This document shows positions 46,199-54,764 of a DNA stretch of 64,000 nt, one piece after another. Each line of letters opens with the position of its first letter. Positions within the stretch are counted from its first letter, which is position 1. The notes under the pieces are model-generated. The model searched no databases. It worked only from the letters and a program-made list of their open reading frames with translations, and was not told the origin of the DNA. Made by a program: the position numbers and the translations under genes. The stretch is from Desulfobacter vibrioformis DSM 8776 (GTDB taxonomy: Bacteria > Desulfobacterota > Desulfobacteria > Desulfobacterales > Desulfobacteraceae): contig NZ_JQKJ01000011.1 in NCBI RefSeq assembly GCF_000745975.1, forward strand, positions 1 to 64,000, read 5' to 3'.

Positions 46199-46773
46199 GC
46201 TGTTCCCTTTTCTCGTTGTTAAAACAAATTTATACCAAAAATGTATCTTTATAAAATATTATGTAATTTTTAGACTACATTTTGTTGAGCACAGGAGTAC
46301 TATTAGTCCGTTTGTTTTGTCAATAGCTAATTAAAAACGTCAAATATAAGGGCAGGGGATGATATAGCCGGGGAGTCGTAAAGCGTGGTACTTCTGATTT
46401 TGTTCCAGTTATTTATTTTGCGTTCCTTATGTCTAAATACCTATTCAAGGAGGATTGGCAGGTTGTTATTTTTCAGGGGCAATTAATTTTGATTGACTTT
46501 CTTTTTTGTTTCATTGTTTATAGGAGTGGAAATTAATCGCCGTAGAAACGGCTGGAAAATTAGACATCAACATTTATTTTTTCCGGGATAACAAGGATAA
46601 ATCCTGGAAGTATCATACCTTAAATTTGAAGCCAGGAAGGTTTTTCATTGATGCGAATGGAAAAATTCCGGCTTTTTTTTGTCTTTTTCCAATGTCTCTA
46701 TTATCAGGGTGTCAATGGATCACCCCAAAAAAATTGGATCAATCCAACACAAACCACAAAATAGGTAATACTT
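46199..46773. other. divergent intergenic region upstream of the uptake operon and the epimerase gene
   Basis: 575 bases, AT-rich. On the minus strand, TTGACA near 46323 (in TATTGACAAAACAAACGG) offers a -35 for the uptake operon, but no good -10 at 17 bases follows. No convincing Fur, DtxR/IdeR or NikR box and no cobalamin riboswitch was recognised. On the plus strand, TTGACT near 46494 and TTATAG near 46518 could drive the epimerase. The right third holds a coding-like remnant (46524-46700). Confidence 0.4.
46524..46700 (+). pseudogene. possible decayed gene fragment
   Basis: After a TAG at 46521 the frame reads like ordinary protein without a start codon: ETAGKLDINIYFFRDNKDK, then SWKYHTLNLKPGRFFIDANG. 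It then degrades into a T-rich stretch. It resembles an internal piece of a gene rather than noise, but I recognise no family and the similarity to anything is unchecked. Confidence 0.25.
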
Positions 46774-47673
46774 ATGAGATGTTTAGTAACCGGAGGAACC
46801 GGATTTGTCGGTTCCAACTTGACTTTGGCGCTTCAGGAACAAGGAAACGAGGTCATTATTACAGGGCATGAATCTGAGCAAGTCCTACCTGGATTCAAGG
46901 GAAAATGTTTGTATCCGGGTCTCCTTGGCATAGATTGGGAGGCCATCGGAAAAATTGATGTTCTTTTTCACCAGGCCGCAATTAACGGTACAAGAGTCAA
47001 TGATGAAAAAGAGATTATGAGAGCCAATCTTGAATCATCAATTCAATTATTCAAATATGTCATGGCCCATGGATGTAAAAAAATTGTTTACGCCTCATCA
47101 ACAGCAATATATGGCAACAACCCGGCACCTTACCGCGAAAGTGATTCCCCTGATCCGCAAACACCATATGCCAGGGCAAAAAAATTACTGGATGATTTTT
47201 CCATGGAACTTGCAGCCGGAGATGCAGACCTCACCATTGTCGGACTTCGATATTGCAATATATTCGGGCCAAGGGAAAACCATAAAGGAACCAGGGCCAC
47301 AATGGTATATCAATTTGCCCAGCAGATGCAAAAAGCAAATCCAAAGCTTTTCAAGTTCGGAGATCAAAAAAGAGACTACATCTATGTCAAGGATGTTGTA
47401 AAAGCCAATATACTTGCATCAAAGGCAAAGGAAAGCTGCATTGTCAATTGCGGGTCGGGGAAAGCAACCTCTTTTAACCAGATCGTTGAACATCTCAATC
47501 TTGTTCTCGGCCTGAACAGGAAACCGGAATATATAGAAAACCCTTTTGAGGACGCATATCAAAATTATACAGAGTGTGACATGTCCCTGGCAAAAGAAAA
47601 AATCGGTTTTGTTCCCGAGTACTCATTTGAAAAGGGCTTAATGGATTACTATCATTCAGGTTTTTTAATTTGA
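46774..47673 (+). CDS. NAD-dependent sugar-nucleotide epimerase/dehydratase (RfaD/HldD-like SDR)
   Basis: 299 aa. Extended short-chain dehydrogenase fold: TGGTGFVGSNL (NAD site, residues 6-16), HQAAINGT, YASSTAIYG (catalytic Ser region), TPYARAK (catalytic Tyr and Lys, about 130-136), and GLRYCNIFGPRE. The pattern NGTRVNDEKEIMRANLESS and RDYIYVKDVVKANI resembles ADP-L-glycero-D-manno-heptose 6-epimerase, which acts in LPS core synthesis, but the substrate is not certain. It stands alone, with no other cell-envelope genes beside it. It is AT-richer than its neighbours. Confidence 0.85.
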   Translation: MRCLVTGGTGFVGSNLTLALQEQGNEVIITGHESEQVLPGFKGKCLYPGLLGIDWEAIGKIDVLFHQAAINGTRVNDEKEIMRANLESSIQLFKYVMAHGCKKIVYASSTAIYGNNPAPYRESDSPDPQTPYARAKKLLDDFSMELAAGDADLTIVGLRYCNIFGPRENHKGTRATMVYQFAQQMQKANPKLFKFGDQKRDYIYVKDVVKANILASKAKESCIVNCGSGKATSFNQIVEHLNLVLGLNRKPEYIENPFEDAYQNYTECDMSLAKEKIGFVPEYSFEKGLMDYYHSGFLI

Positions 47674-47734
47674 GCGTCACAACGCGCCTGAATTTTAAAT
47701 TTAGAAAATGAATTCAAAAAAAACGACAGTAAAA

Positions 47735-47766
47735 TAAAAAGCCCCGCCAGGTTTTGGCGGGGCTTT
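47735..47766 (-). terminator. strong terminator between convergent genes
   Basis: AAAGCCCCGCCA / TGGCGGGGCTTT with a 4-5 base loop. On the minus strand it is followed by a T-rich run, so it mainly serves the acetate CoA-transferase gene. It can also stop the epimerase transcript. Confidence 0.85.
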
Positions 47767-47797
47767 GGCTTCCGGTAAGGCGGTTTTGCGCTTTGTT

Positions 47798-49345
47798 TTA
47801 TTTTTCCCAGAAACGCATGGTGCCGTTTTGTGCGAAGTTGATGTGCATTTTGTAACACTCGTCCAGCAGCTGAGGTTCATGGTGACCACCGGTTGCCTTG
47901 GTGGAGCGCTCAAGGTAATCGGTGAGGTAATCTTTGTACGCCGGATGTGCGCATTTGTCGATAACTTCGCGGGCGCGGTCAATTGGCGCCATACCACGCA
48001 GGTCAGCCAAACCCTGCTCGGTAACCAGGACATCAATGTCGTGCTCGGTGTGGTCGACGTGGGGAACCTTGGGAACAACACCGGTGATGCCGAATTCATC
48101 AACCTTGGTCGCACGGCAGGAGGGACAGTGCATCATGGAGATATAAGCGTTGCGCTCAAAGTCGCCGGAACCGCCGATACCGTTCAACATGCGGGTACCG
48201 CCTGCGTGGGTGGAGTTGGCATGAGCATAGAAATCAAATTCAAGCGGCGTGTTCATGGAAATAACGCCCAGACGACGGATGAGTTCCGGGTTGTTGGAAA
48301 TCTGCTGGGGACGCATCAGAACCATGTTTTTATAGGTATCGAATTTTTCCCACCAATCGACAAATGCCTCATTAGACAGCGACAAGGAGGTACAGTTGAT
48401 GTACTTGCATTTGCCCGAATCAAGGAAGGGCAGGAAGGTGTCCTGCAGAACCTCGGTGAAGACGACCAGATCTTCGAAGGGACTTGCGGTCAGTCCACCC
48501 ACAACGGCATTGGCAATGGAGCCCACACCGGATTGCAGAGGCAAAAGGTTCTTGGGCAGCCGGCCGGCCTTCACTTCAACCTTGAAGAAATCAACGATGT
48601 TGTCCGCAATTGCCTGGGCCACATCGTCTGTGCCGCGCAGCGCACGACCGTTGTCAGGCAGCTTGGATTCGACAATGGCGATGATCTTGCTCTTGTCGGT
48701 CGGAACCCAGGGCGTACCGATACGCTGACGCACATCAGTAACCGGAAGAATTTTTCGATACGGAGGCAGGTCGGTCAAGAGAATATCGTGCATGCCTTCG
48801 AAAGAGGGCAGGCCGGTATTGATTTCGACAATAATGTTTTCAGCGACATCAATGATTTCAGGCGCAGTACCGACGGCACCGGAAAGAATGATATCGCCAT
48901 TCTCGGTAATGGCGGATGCTTCAATAACCCCGAGGTCGAGTTTGCCGCCCTTATCCATGGTGTAAAAACCGTATTTCAAATCCTGGGCAAACATGGAAAG
49001 GTGTTTGTCGCCCATGCGAATCTGGCCTTTGTTAATGGCTTTTCCCAGTTCTTTGCCTGTCTGGTAGGGCCAGCGACGATCAATCATGTTTAATGAGGCC
49101 ATGCGATCCTCAACCTCGGCACCGACAGACGCACCGATAAACAGGTTGAGTCTTAACTTGCCTTGCAGATTGTTTTTTTCAACGTGGTCACACAGAGCAA
49201 TGGGTACAACTTTCGGATAGCCGACCGGGGTAAATCCGGACATGCCGACATTCATACCATCTTTGAAGTACTGAATACAATTTTCAGGGGTTGTTACCTT
49301 GCTGAGCAGTTCTTTACAACGTACGCGTTCTTCTAATGCAGACAT
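47798..49345 (-). CDS. aarC: succinyl-CoA:acetate CoA-transferase
   Basis: 515 aa, similar from end to end to AarC of Acetobacter. It transfers CoA from succinyl-CoA to acetate, making acetyl-CoA and succinate, which is how Desulfobacter-type sulfate reducers activate acetate for a TCA cycle. The catalytic Glu is expected at residue 298 (FTEVLQD). Conserved blocks: SGFTPVGYPK, GASVGAEV, LLPLQSGVGSIANAV, MNGIGGSGDF, TEQGLADLRG. The start has a perfect AAGGAGAGCG site. It is monocistronic and ends at a strong terminator. Confidence 0.93.
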   Translation of the reverse strand: MSALEERVRCKELLSKVTTPENCIQYFKDGMNVGMSGFTPVGYPKVVPIALCDHVEKNNLQGKLRLNLFIGASVGAEVEDRMASLNMIDRRWPYQTGKELGKAINKGQIRMGDKHLSMFAQDLKYGFYTMDKGGKLDLGVIEASAITENGDIILSGAVGTAPEIIDVAENIIVEINTGLPSFEGMHDILLTDLPPYRKILPVTDVRQRIGTPWVPTDKSKIIAIVESKLPDNGRALRGTDDVAQAIADNIVDFFKVEVKAGRLPKNLLPLQSGVGSIANAVVGGLTASPFEDLVVFTEVLQDTFLPFLDSGKCKYINCTSLSLSNEAFVDWWEKFDTYKNMVLMRPQQISNNPELIRRLGVISMNTPLEFDFYAHANSTHAGGTRMLNGIGGSGDFERNAYISMMHCPSCRATKVDEFGITGVVPKVPHVDHTEHDIDVLVTEQGLADLRGMAPIDRAREVIDKCAHPAYKDYLTDYLERSTKATGGHHEPQLLDECYKMHINFAQNGTMRFWEK

Positions 49346-49805
49346 ACGCTCTCCTTCATTGAATGTTACTTACGGGGTGATCGAAGAGATTCCCCACTGA
49401 AGTAGCCGCAACACATCGACTATCTGTCAAATACCGGGGAACCGCGCCAGTTAAAGGGCCATACCGAAAAAGGGTTTTAATAAAATACGCTTATAATTAA
49501 GTGAATACTTTTATATAATGCGTCGGCAAGCAGAGTCAAGAAATTTTTTTGGGGCCGGGTTCCAACTTCGCCATTTAACCAGAGAGACGAAGTCACCAAA
49601 ATCACTTAAAAAGTCATGAAATATCCCGGTTAGGGACTCGGAAAAGATAAATGCCACAGATTTTGCGCCGAATTTTTGTTCGTATTCAAGGCGCGGCTCA
49701 GGGAGCATATGTGAATTTCAAGTCCCTTATAACCGGGTGTCGTCTTCATATACTGCAGCAGGGGATTCTGGCATGGGATTGCCAAATCCCCCGGCAGGTA
49801 ACAGG
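49346..49805. other. 460-base intergenic region between two minus-strand genes
   Basis: On the minus strand TTGACA (near 49426) lies about 80 bases ahead of the CoA-transferase start and is a weak promoter candidate without a clear -10. The part near 49660-49700 (GCGCCGAATTTTTGTTCGTA) has the look of a dispersed repeat, but only one copy is in the window. No gene is convincing here. Confidence 0.4.
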
Positions 49806-51524
49806 TTATCCTCCCTGGGGAATGAAATCCGGATCAGTGACCCGTATGATGGCATATCCACCCTGAAGATTTTTAACGCGGGAGAACCCGTTCTGGTTCA
49901 AAATGATCTGGCATTCAAAAGACCTGGCGCCCGTGCCGCAGAAAAGGCAGAGGTCCTTGTCTTTTGGCAGTTCATGATAGCGTTCGCGCAACTCGGGCTG
50001 GGGCAGGTGGAGCCAGCGCTTCGCCCCGTATTTGTCGATAAACGGCTGGGCTTCCACAAGCTCCCTTAAATCCACCACCGTGATTTCGCCTTTTTCGAAC
50101 AGATCAAAAAATTCAGGCAGGTCTATGGGGGCGTTTCTGCCGTCCAGAATGTTATCGAGCACATTGCCGGCATTGTTGATCACATCCATGGCAGATGCAA
50201 ATGGCGGTGCATAACCCACTTCCAGGGTGCAGACCTCATCCACATTCATGCCTTTGTGCAGCAGCGGCACAACAGCGTCTACCCTGGCCTTGACTGCATC
50301 AATCTGCTCACCCACGGCTTCCACGCCTAACACCCTGCGACTGGCCCGGTCGGCAATGAGCTGGATGAACATGAATTTTGAGTTGGGATAGAAATGTGCC
50401 CGGTCAAACTGGGCCACCACAGAGTGAACCGGATCAAACCCGGCGGCTTTGGCCTGGTGAATGGTCAGGCCTGCAGTGGCCACGCCCATGCCGAACACCT
50501 TGATGCAGAAGGTGCCCACAGTGCCGTCAAATTGGGCAGACTTGCCAAAGATGTTGGTGGCAATGATCCGGCCCTGGCGGTTGGCAAGGGAGCCCAAAGG
50601 CATGGGGAGCTGGTCCCCGGATACCAGATTGCGCATCTCAATACAGTCGCCGCCTGCGTAAATATCAGGATCAGTGGTTCTTAAGTTTTTATCCACGATC
50701 AGGGAACCGCCCCGGCCCACAGCCAGGCCTGCTTGGGCCGCAAATCCCGTGTTGGGGCGAACCCCCACGGCCATGATCACAAGGTCGCATTCAATCACCT
50801 CGCCGCTGACCTCAACCCCGGTAACGCCGTTTTCGGCATCCCCAAGGATTTTGGTGACCTGGGCTCCGATTTTGACAGCCACCCCATTATTCTCAAGCTC
50901 TTTTTCAACAATAAGGGCAATATTGGGACCAATGGCAACGGGCAGCACATGGGGGGCCATTTCCACAAGGGTGGTTTCCACGCCCCACAGATCGGTCAGG
51001 GCCTCGGCCATTTCAACACCTATGGCACCGGCACCGATGACCACGGCATTTCCCACAGCACCTTTGCTGATCAAATCTTTGATGGCTTTGGCATGGTGCA
51101 GATTGGATACAGGATATACGCCCGGCAGGTCTGCACCGGGGATGGGCGGGGTAAATGGCGTGCCGCCTGTGCCAATGACCAGTTTGTCATAGGGCATTTC
51201 AGACTCGGTCCCGTCGTCAAGATGACGGACTTTGAGCTGTTTTTTTCTGCGGTCAATGCCGATGGCTTCCACCCGGGTGAGAACCTCAACGCCTTTGACT
51301 GCACGGAAAAATTGTGCATCCCTGACGTGATGGGCCGTGGTGGAGTATAATTCTTCCATCTCTCCGATGTCTCCGCCAATATAATAAGGAATGCCGCAGC
51401 CGCCGTATGAAATTAAGCTGTCCTTGTCAATCATAGTGATGTCACAATCGGGATCAAGCCGTCTGAGGCGGCTGGCCACTTTGGGGCCTAGGGCCACCGC
51501 ACCGATAATAATGATTTTTTTTGC
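49806..51524 (-). CDS. CoA-disulfide / persulfide reductase with C-terminal rhodanese domain
   Basis: 572 aa from ATG 51524 (GAGG upstream); an upstream ATG at 51566 is rejected. The FAD/NAD(P)H disulfide reductase core has the single active-site Cys44 in SYGGCGIPYY, as in CoA-disulfide reductases. A second dinucleotide fold follows (VVIGAGAIGVEMAEAL), then the FAD segment IYAGGDCIE and a dimerisation domain. A rhodanese domain about 470-560 has Cys529 in LFCGTGARS. The first FAD motif reads GAVALG instead of the usual GGVAGG. Such fusions reduce CoA-persulfides or polysulfide with NAD(P)H (Npsr type), which suits sulfur metabolism here. It may also protect against oxidants. Confidence 0.88.
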   Translation of the reverse strand, partial: AKKIIIIGAVALGPKVASRLRRLDPDCDITMIDKDSLISYGGCGIPYYIGGDIGEMEELYSTTAHHVRDAQFFRAVKGVEVLTRVEAIGIDRRKKQLKVRHLDDGTESEMPYDKLVIGTGGTPFTPPIPGADLPGVYPVSNLHHAKAIKDLISKGAVGNAVVIGAGAIGVEMAEALTDLWGVETTLVEMAPHVLPVAIGPNIALIVEKELENNGVAVKIGAQVTKILGDAENGVTGVEVSGEVIECDLVIMAVGVRPNTGFAAQAGLAVGRGGSLIVDKNLRTTDPDIYAGGDCIEMRNLVSGDQLPMPLGSLANRQGRIIATNIFGKSAQFDGTVGTFCIKVFGMGVATAGLTIHQAKAAGFDPVHSVVAQFDRAHFYPNSKFMFIQLIADRASRRVLGVEAVGEQIDAVKARVDAVVPLLHKGMNVDEVCTLEVGYAPPFASAMDVINNAGNVLDNILDGRNAPIDLPEFFDLFEKGEITVVDLRELVEAQPFIDKYGAKRWLHLPQPELRERYHELPKDKDLCLFCGTGARSFECQIILNQNGFSRVKNLQGGYAIIRVTDPDFIPQGG

Positions 51525-51934
51525 CATGAGAACCTCGTTTGTTTGTCCGGCATTTAAAACATACATAAAAACCGGATCGTGTCAATAACCCCCCAGATAC
51601 ACCAAAAAGCCTGCCTAGGCCTTTTGATCCCTCCCCCCTGAATCCGTAAAACAAAATACGCTAATTGAAGGTAATGCTCAAGGATTTTACGGACAAGGCT
51701 GACTTTTTATTCTATAACAGCCATGGGCTGGCTTGGCCGATGAACATCCAGTCCCGTCCACAGCAAAACAAGAAAGTAATTCAACAAGTTATTGATACTT
51801 TAGTATAAACAAACCGGTTGTTCCATTTCGGGGTCTGTTCCGTCATTTCAACTTGATTATATCACTTGATTGTATCAGGAAAACAGGAAACAAAAAAAAT
51901 GATTTCCCCTTGAAAATGCTCCCCTTTTTCAGGT
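51525..51934. other. intergenic region between divergent genes
   Basis: About 410 bases. It holds the 36-nt element shared with the ileS leader (51714-51749), otherwise AT-rich sequence with ATTGTATC/ATTATATC repeats near 51855-51880. No small gene is supported. Confidence 0.4.
51714..51749 (+). repeat. 36-nt leader element shared with 11277-11312
   Basis: ATAACAGCC(A)TGGGCTG...AACATCC, 29 of 36 bases identical to the ileS leader copy. The CAGCC-ATG-GGCTG inverted repeat is kept. TATAAC at its left edge could be a -10. It lies about 185 bases before the DUF309 gene. Confidence 0.5.
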
Positions 51935-52498
51935 ATGAGTTCAGGTATGATGAAAATCGTGTTTAATCCTTTTGAAGACCGCACGGACCGGGATGTTAGA
52001 AATCTTTTGGGGAGTGCATTTATTTGCGCCCTGCATAAAAACGATCTGGCACCCGTGGCCCAGGCGGTTTCAGACCTGGGCCGGAAAAAGTTGTCCGGTC
52101 CGGCCCAAAGTTACATCAGCGCACGGTATGACCGGTATGCCGCTGTTCTGGCGAAAATATCGTCATCCCCCCTTTTATGCGCCGATATTTATGCCACAGC
52201 CGGTTTGCTCTGGGATGAAGCCCTTTTTTTTGAATGCCATGAATGGCTTGAGCAGAATTACAGGACTGTTCCGGGGCAGGAGAAAAAGATCCTGCAGGCA
52301 ATGATACGCACAGCAGGTACATTTGAACTTCTGGCTTACAACAGGAAAAAGGCCGCTGCCTCAGTTGCAGCCAAAGCCCTTGCCGTGCTGGAATCTCATT
52401 TTTTGCAGGTCCCTGAATCGTTTAATATTCAGCCCAAAATGGCCCGTTTAAGAACTGAAATGGACTTTTTTAGCCCTGATGACGAAATTTCAGGTTGA
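51935..52498 (+). CDS. DUF309 domain protein
   Basis: 187 aa. The DUF309 signature is in the middle: FFECHEWLEQNYRTVPGQEK then ILQAMIRTAGTFELLAYNRK (about residues 98-138), with the conserved HE pair and helical hairpin. The function of the family is unknown. The first 90 residues are less conserved. The start could also be ATG 51950 (five residues in). It lies between a redox enzyme and a cytochrome but shares no obvious operon with either. Confidence 0.75.
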   Translation: MSSGMMKIVFNPFEDRTDRDVRNLLGSAFICALHKNDLAPVAQAVSDLGRKKLSGPAQSYISARYDRYAAVLAKISSSPLLCADIYATAGLLWDEALFFECHEWLEQNYRTVPGQEKKILQAMIRTAGTFELLAYNRKKAAASVAAKALAVLESHFLQVPESFNIQPKMARLRTEMDFFSPDDEISG

Positions 52499-52649
52499 TT
52501 TTATAAACATTAATTAATATACAAAAGGCAACATTTATATATTAGTGCATTAAAAAAACAATGGTGTTTATGTGACATTAAATGCCGGACAATTTACCCC
52601 CGGTCATATCCGGTACAATTTGACATAACAGCTTTATTGGCGAGGTATC

Positions 52650-53492
52650 ATGAAACGATTATTTCTCATTGCAGTACCCTGGTTTGCTTTTGTTTTAACG
52701 GGCGTTGCTCTTGCTGCAGACGCTACGCTCGAGATTCCCACCGGTACCATGACTCTGGAGGCCCCTGAGGATGCCGAATACAAGGCCACCCTGTCCCCGG
52801 TTAATTTTCCCCATTCCCTTCATTTTTCCTATTCCTGTCAAGCGTGCCACCACAATTGGGATGGAAACGGTCCCATAAAAAGTTGCGGGACAAGCGGTTG
52901 TCATGAAAATTTCTGGGCGCCTAAACCTGGTCAGGCGGATGTATCTGAAACTAGCATAAAATCAATGACTGGGGCTTTCCATCAGGTATGCCGGGACTGC
53001 CACAGAAATGAGGCTGACCAGCAAAAGGCTGCCGGTTCCAAGCGCATTGTTACAGGCCCGGTTGCCTGTGCCGGATGCCATCCTGATCCCCATTCAGATG
53101 TTGAAAACAGTGATAAAACCCTGTCCGTCCCCCTGGGAATTTTGACCATAGAGGCACCGGAAGGGGTGGAAGCCACAAGGAACCCTGTTGGTTTTCCCCA
53201 CGGACTTCATTTTCAATATGCCTGTAAAGACTGTCACCATGACTGGGACGGGGAAAGCGAAATTGAGGCATGTACGTCATGCCACAGTGAAACCGAGCCG
53301 TCAGGCACCAGAAATATCAAAGATGAAGCAAACCAGATGTACTATCTGGCTGCCTTTCACAATGCCTGCGTAACCTGCCACCGGGATACGGACAAGAAGC
53401 AAAGGGAAGCCATGGCCCAGGGCAAGATAAAGAAAGCGGATCTTCCCAAGACCGCCCCTGTGAATTGCAACGGTTGCCACAGCTCATCCTAA
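52650..53492 (+). CDS. octahaem class III (c3-like) cytochrome c, two tetrahaem repeats
   Basis: 280 aa with signal peptide (1-23, cut after LAA); periplasmic. Eight haem-binding motifs: Cys63-Cys66-His, Cys79-x4-Cys84-His, Cys114, Cys140, Cys192, Cys208, Cys240 and Cys273. The second is the CX4CH form typical of c3. The two halves repeat: LEIPTGTMTLEAPED, then FPHSLHFSYSCQACHHNWDG in the first; LSVPLGILTIEAPEG, then FPHGLHFQYACKDCHHDWDG in the second. It arose by internal duplication of a tetrahaem unit. It probably carries electrons in the periplasm from hydrogenase or formate dehydrogenase to membrane complexes. GCGAGG precedes ATG 52650; a terminator follows. Confidence 0.93.
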   Translation: MKRLFLIAVPWFAFVLTGVALAADATLEIPTGTMTLEAPEDAEYKATLSPVNFPHSLHFSYSCQACHHNWDGNGPIKSCGTSGCHENFWAPKPGQADVSETSIKSMTGAFHQVCRDCHRNEADQQKAAGSKRIVTGPVACAGCHPDPHSDVENSDKTLSVPLGILTIEAPEGVEATRNPVGFPHGLHFQYACKDCHHDWDGESEIEACTSCHSETEPSGTRNIKDEANQMYYLAAFHNACVTCHRDTDKKQREAMAQGKIKKADLPKTAPVNCNGCHSSS

Positions 53493-53524
53493 ACCTGAGC
53501 CATTCTGGATTTTAGATAAGTCAG

Positions 53525-53568
53525 CCCGGCAGATCCCGGTTACCGGAATCTGTCGGGTTTATTTTGTT
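53525..53568 (+). terminator. rho-independent terminator of the cytochrome gene
   Basis: CCCGGCAGATCCCGG / CCGGAATCTGTCGGG (53525-53539, 53543-53557) with a 3-base loop, followed by TTTATTTTGTT. Two mismatches in a 15-bp stem. Confidence 0.8.
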
Positions 53569-53585
53569 GTGCAAAGGAAGACAGT

Positions 53586-54215
53586 TTGGAAAAAGAGAAT
53601 CAAGGCCGGTTCGTTGTGTTTGAAGGCATTGACGGGGCAGGTAAAACCACACAGGCAGAACTGCTTTACAAGCGCCTGGCGTCAGCCGGTACCCCGGTTT
53701 CGGCCACATGCGAGCCCACCGACGGTCCTGTGGGCCGGCTGATCCGCCGGATGCTGTCCGGCAGTCTTTCAGCGGACCAGCGAACCATTGCAAGCCTTTT
53801 TGCCGCGGACCGCACCGAGCATTTGATAAACCCTGAAACCGGTATCCGGCACATGGTGGATAACGGTACAATTGTGGTGTGTGACAGGTATTATTTTTCT
53901 TCCTATGCCTATCACAGCCAGTATATGGATATGGAGTGGGTGATCCAGGCCAATCGACTCAATGCCGATATTTTAAAACCGGATATCACCCTGTTTATTG
54001 ATGTGGACCCCCAAATCTGCCTAAAGCGGCTTCAAACCACCAGAAAACACCTTGAAATCTATGAAAAAATAGATATCATGAAGCAGGTACGGGCAAATTA
54101 TTTGGCAGCTTTTCATCGTTTGAAGCATCAGGAGCGCGTGGCTGTAATTGACGGAAATGAGTCTGTGGAAAATATAGCCAAAGCGGTCTGGGAGCAAGTC
54201 TGCCTCGTAATTTAA
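53586..54215 (+). CDS. tmk: thymidylate kinase
   Basis: 209 aa from TTG 53586 with AAAGGAAG upstream. It phosphorylates dTMP to dTDP. P-loop FEGIDGAGKTTQAELL (about residues 11-26), DRT motif region (FAADRTEHL), DRYYFSSYAYHSQ (about 99-111), and the LID segment LKRLQTTRKHLEIYE (about 145-159), which lacks extra arginines. Two short genes follow on the same strand. Confidence 0.94.
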   Translation: MEKENQGRFVVFEGIDGAGKTTQAELLYKRLASAGTPVSATCEPTDGPVGRLIRRMLSGSLSADQRTIASLFAADRTEHLINPETGIRHMVDNGTIVVCDRYYFSSYAYHSQYMDMEWVIQANRLNADILKPDITLFIDVDPQICLKRLQTTRKHLEIYEKIDIMKQVRANYLAAFHRLKHQERVAVIDGNESVENIAKAVWEQVCLVI

Positions 54216-54226
54216 CAGGAAACAAC

Positions 54227-54637
54227 ATGAAAAAAGTGTGTGTTATCGATGGTCAGGGTGGCGGTATCGGATCAACCATAATCAAGCGGATCAAGGAGCG
54301 GTTTGAAGAGTCCGTTGAGGTGATTGCCCTTGGCACCAACGCCATTGCCACTGCCCAGATGCTTAAAGCCCGTGCCAATAAGGGTGCTTCGGGCACCAAC
54401 GCCATTGTGCAGACGGTTAAGGGTGCTGATATGATTATCGGTACTGTGGGAATTATCATGCCTCATGCCATGATGGGAGAGGTGACCCCCCAGATGGCCG
54501 AAGCCGTGTCCTGTTCCCCGGCAAAAAAGGTACTTTTGCCCCTGACCCAGGAGAATATTGCCATTGTCGGGATGGTGGGTTCGCCTTTGCCCCTGCTGGT
54601 GGATGAATTGTTAGATGTCCATTTCCCGCTGCCCTAG
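54227..54637 (+). CDS. DUF3842 family protein
   Basis: 136 aa. The N-terminus VCVIDGQGGGIGSTIIKRI looks like a dinucleotide- or nucleotide-binding loop. The middle GTNAIATAQMLKARANKGAS, repeated in part as GASGTNAIVQT, and the end VLLPLTQENIAIVG are typical of DUF3842. The function is unknown. It begins 12 bases after tmk. The small CooT-like gene comes next, a pairing I recall from other anaerobes and which hints at a role in nickel or metal handling. Confidence 0.82.
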   Translation: MKKVCVIDGQGGGIGSTIIKRIKERFEESVEVIALGTNAIATAQMLKARANKGASGTNAIVQTVKGADMIIGTVGIIMPHAMMGEVTPQMAEAVSCSPAKKVLLPLTQENIAIVGMVGSPLPLLVDELLDVHFPLP

Positions 54638-54764
54638 CAAAGAGTTTTGGGTTTAATTAAAAACCAATAATTAGTATATCATCTATTGGGGTTGTTTCCG
54701 CAGGTTAAAAAAAAACGGAAAAGACCCGTGGACGTAAAAAGATCAAAGATCAGGAGCGCATATT

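Noticed and set aside
46199-46400. Fur, DtxR or cobalamin-riboswitch control of the uptake operon
   Set aside because: ATGTAATTTTTAGACTACAT near 46260 is only weakly symmetrical and matches no consensus I could defend; no riboswitch core was found.
47765-49093. 442-aa plus-strand frame opposite the CoA-transferase
   Set aside because: The minus strand matches AarC over its full length; the plus frame has no recognisable family.
49650-49710. Dispersed repeat around GCGCCGAATTTTTGTTCGTA
   Set aside because: It looks familiar as an intergenic repeat, but only one copy is in the window, so repetition cannot be shown here.
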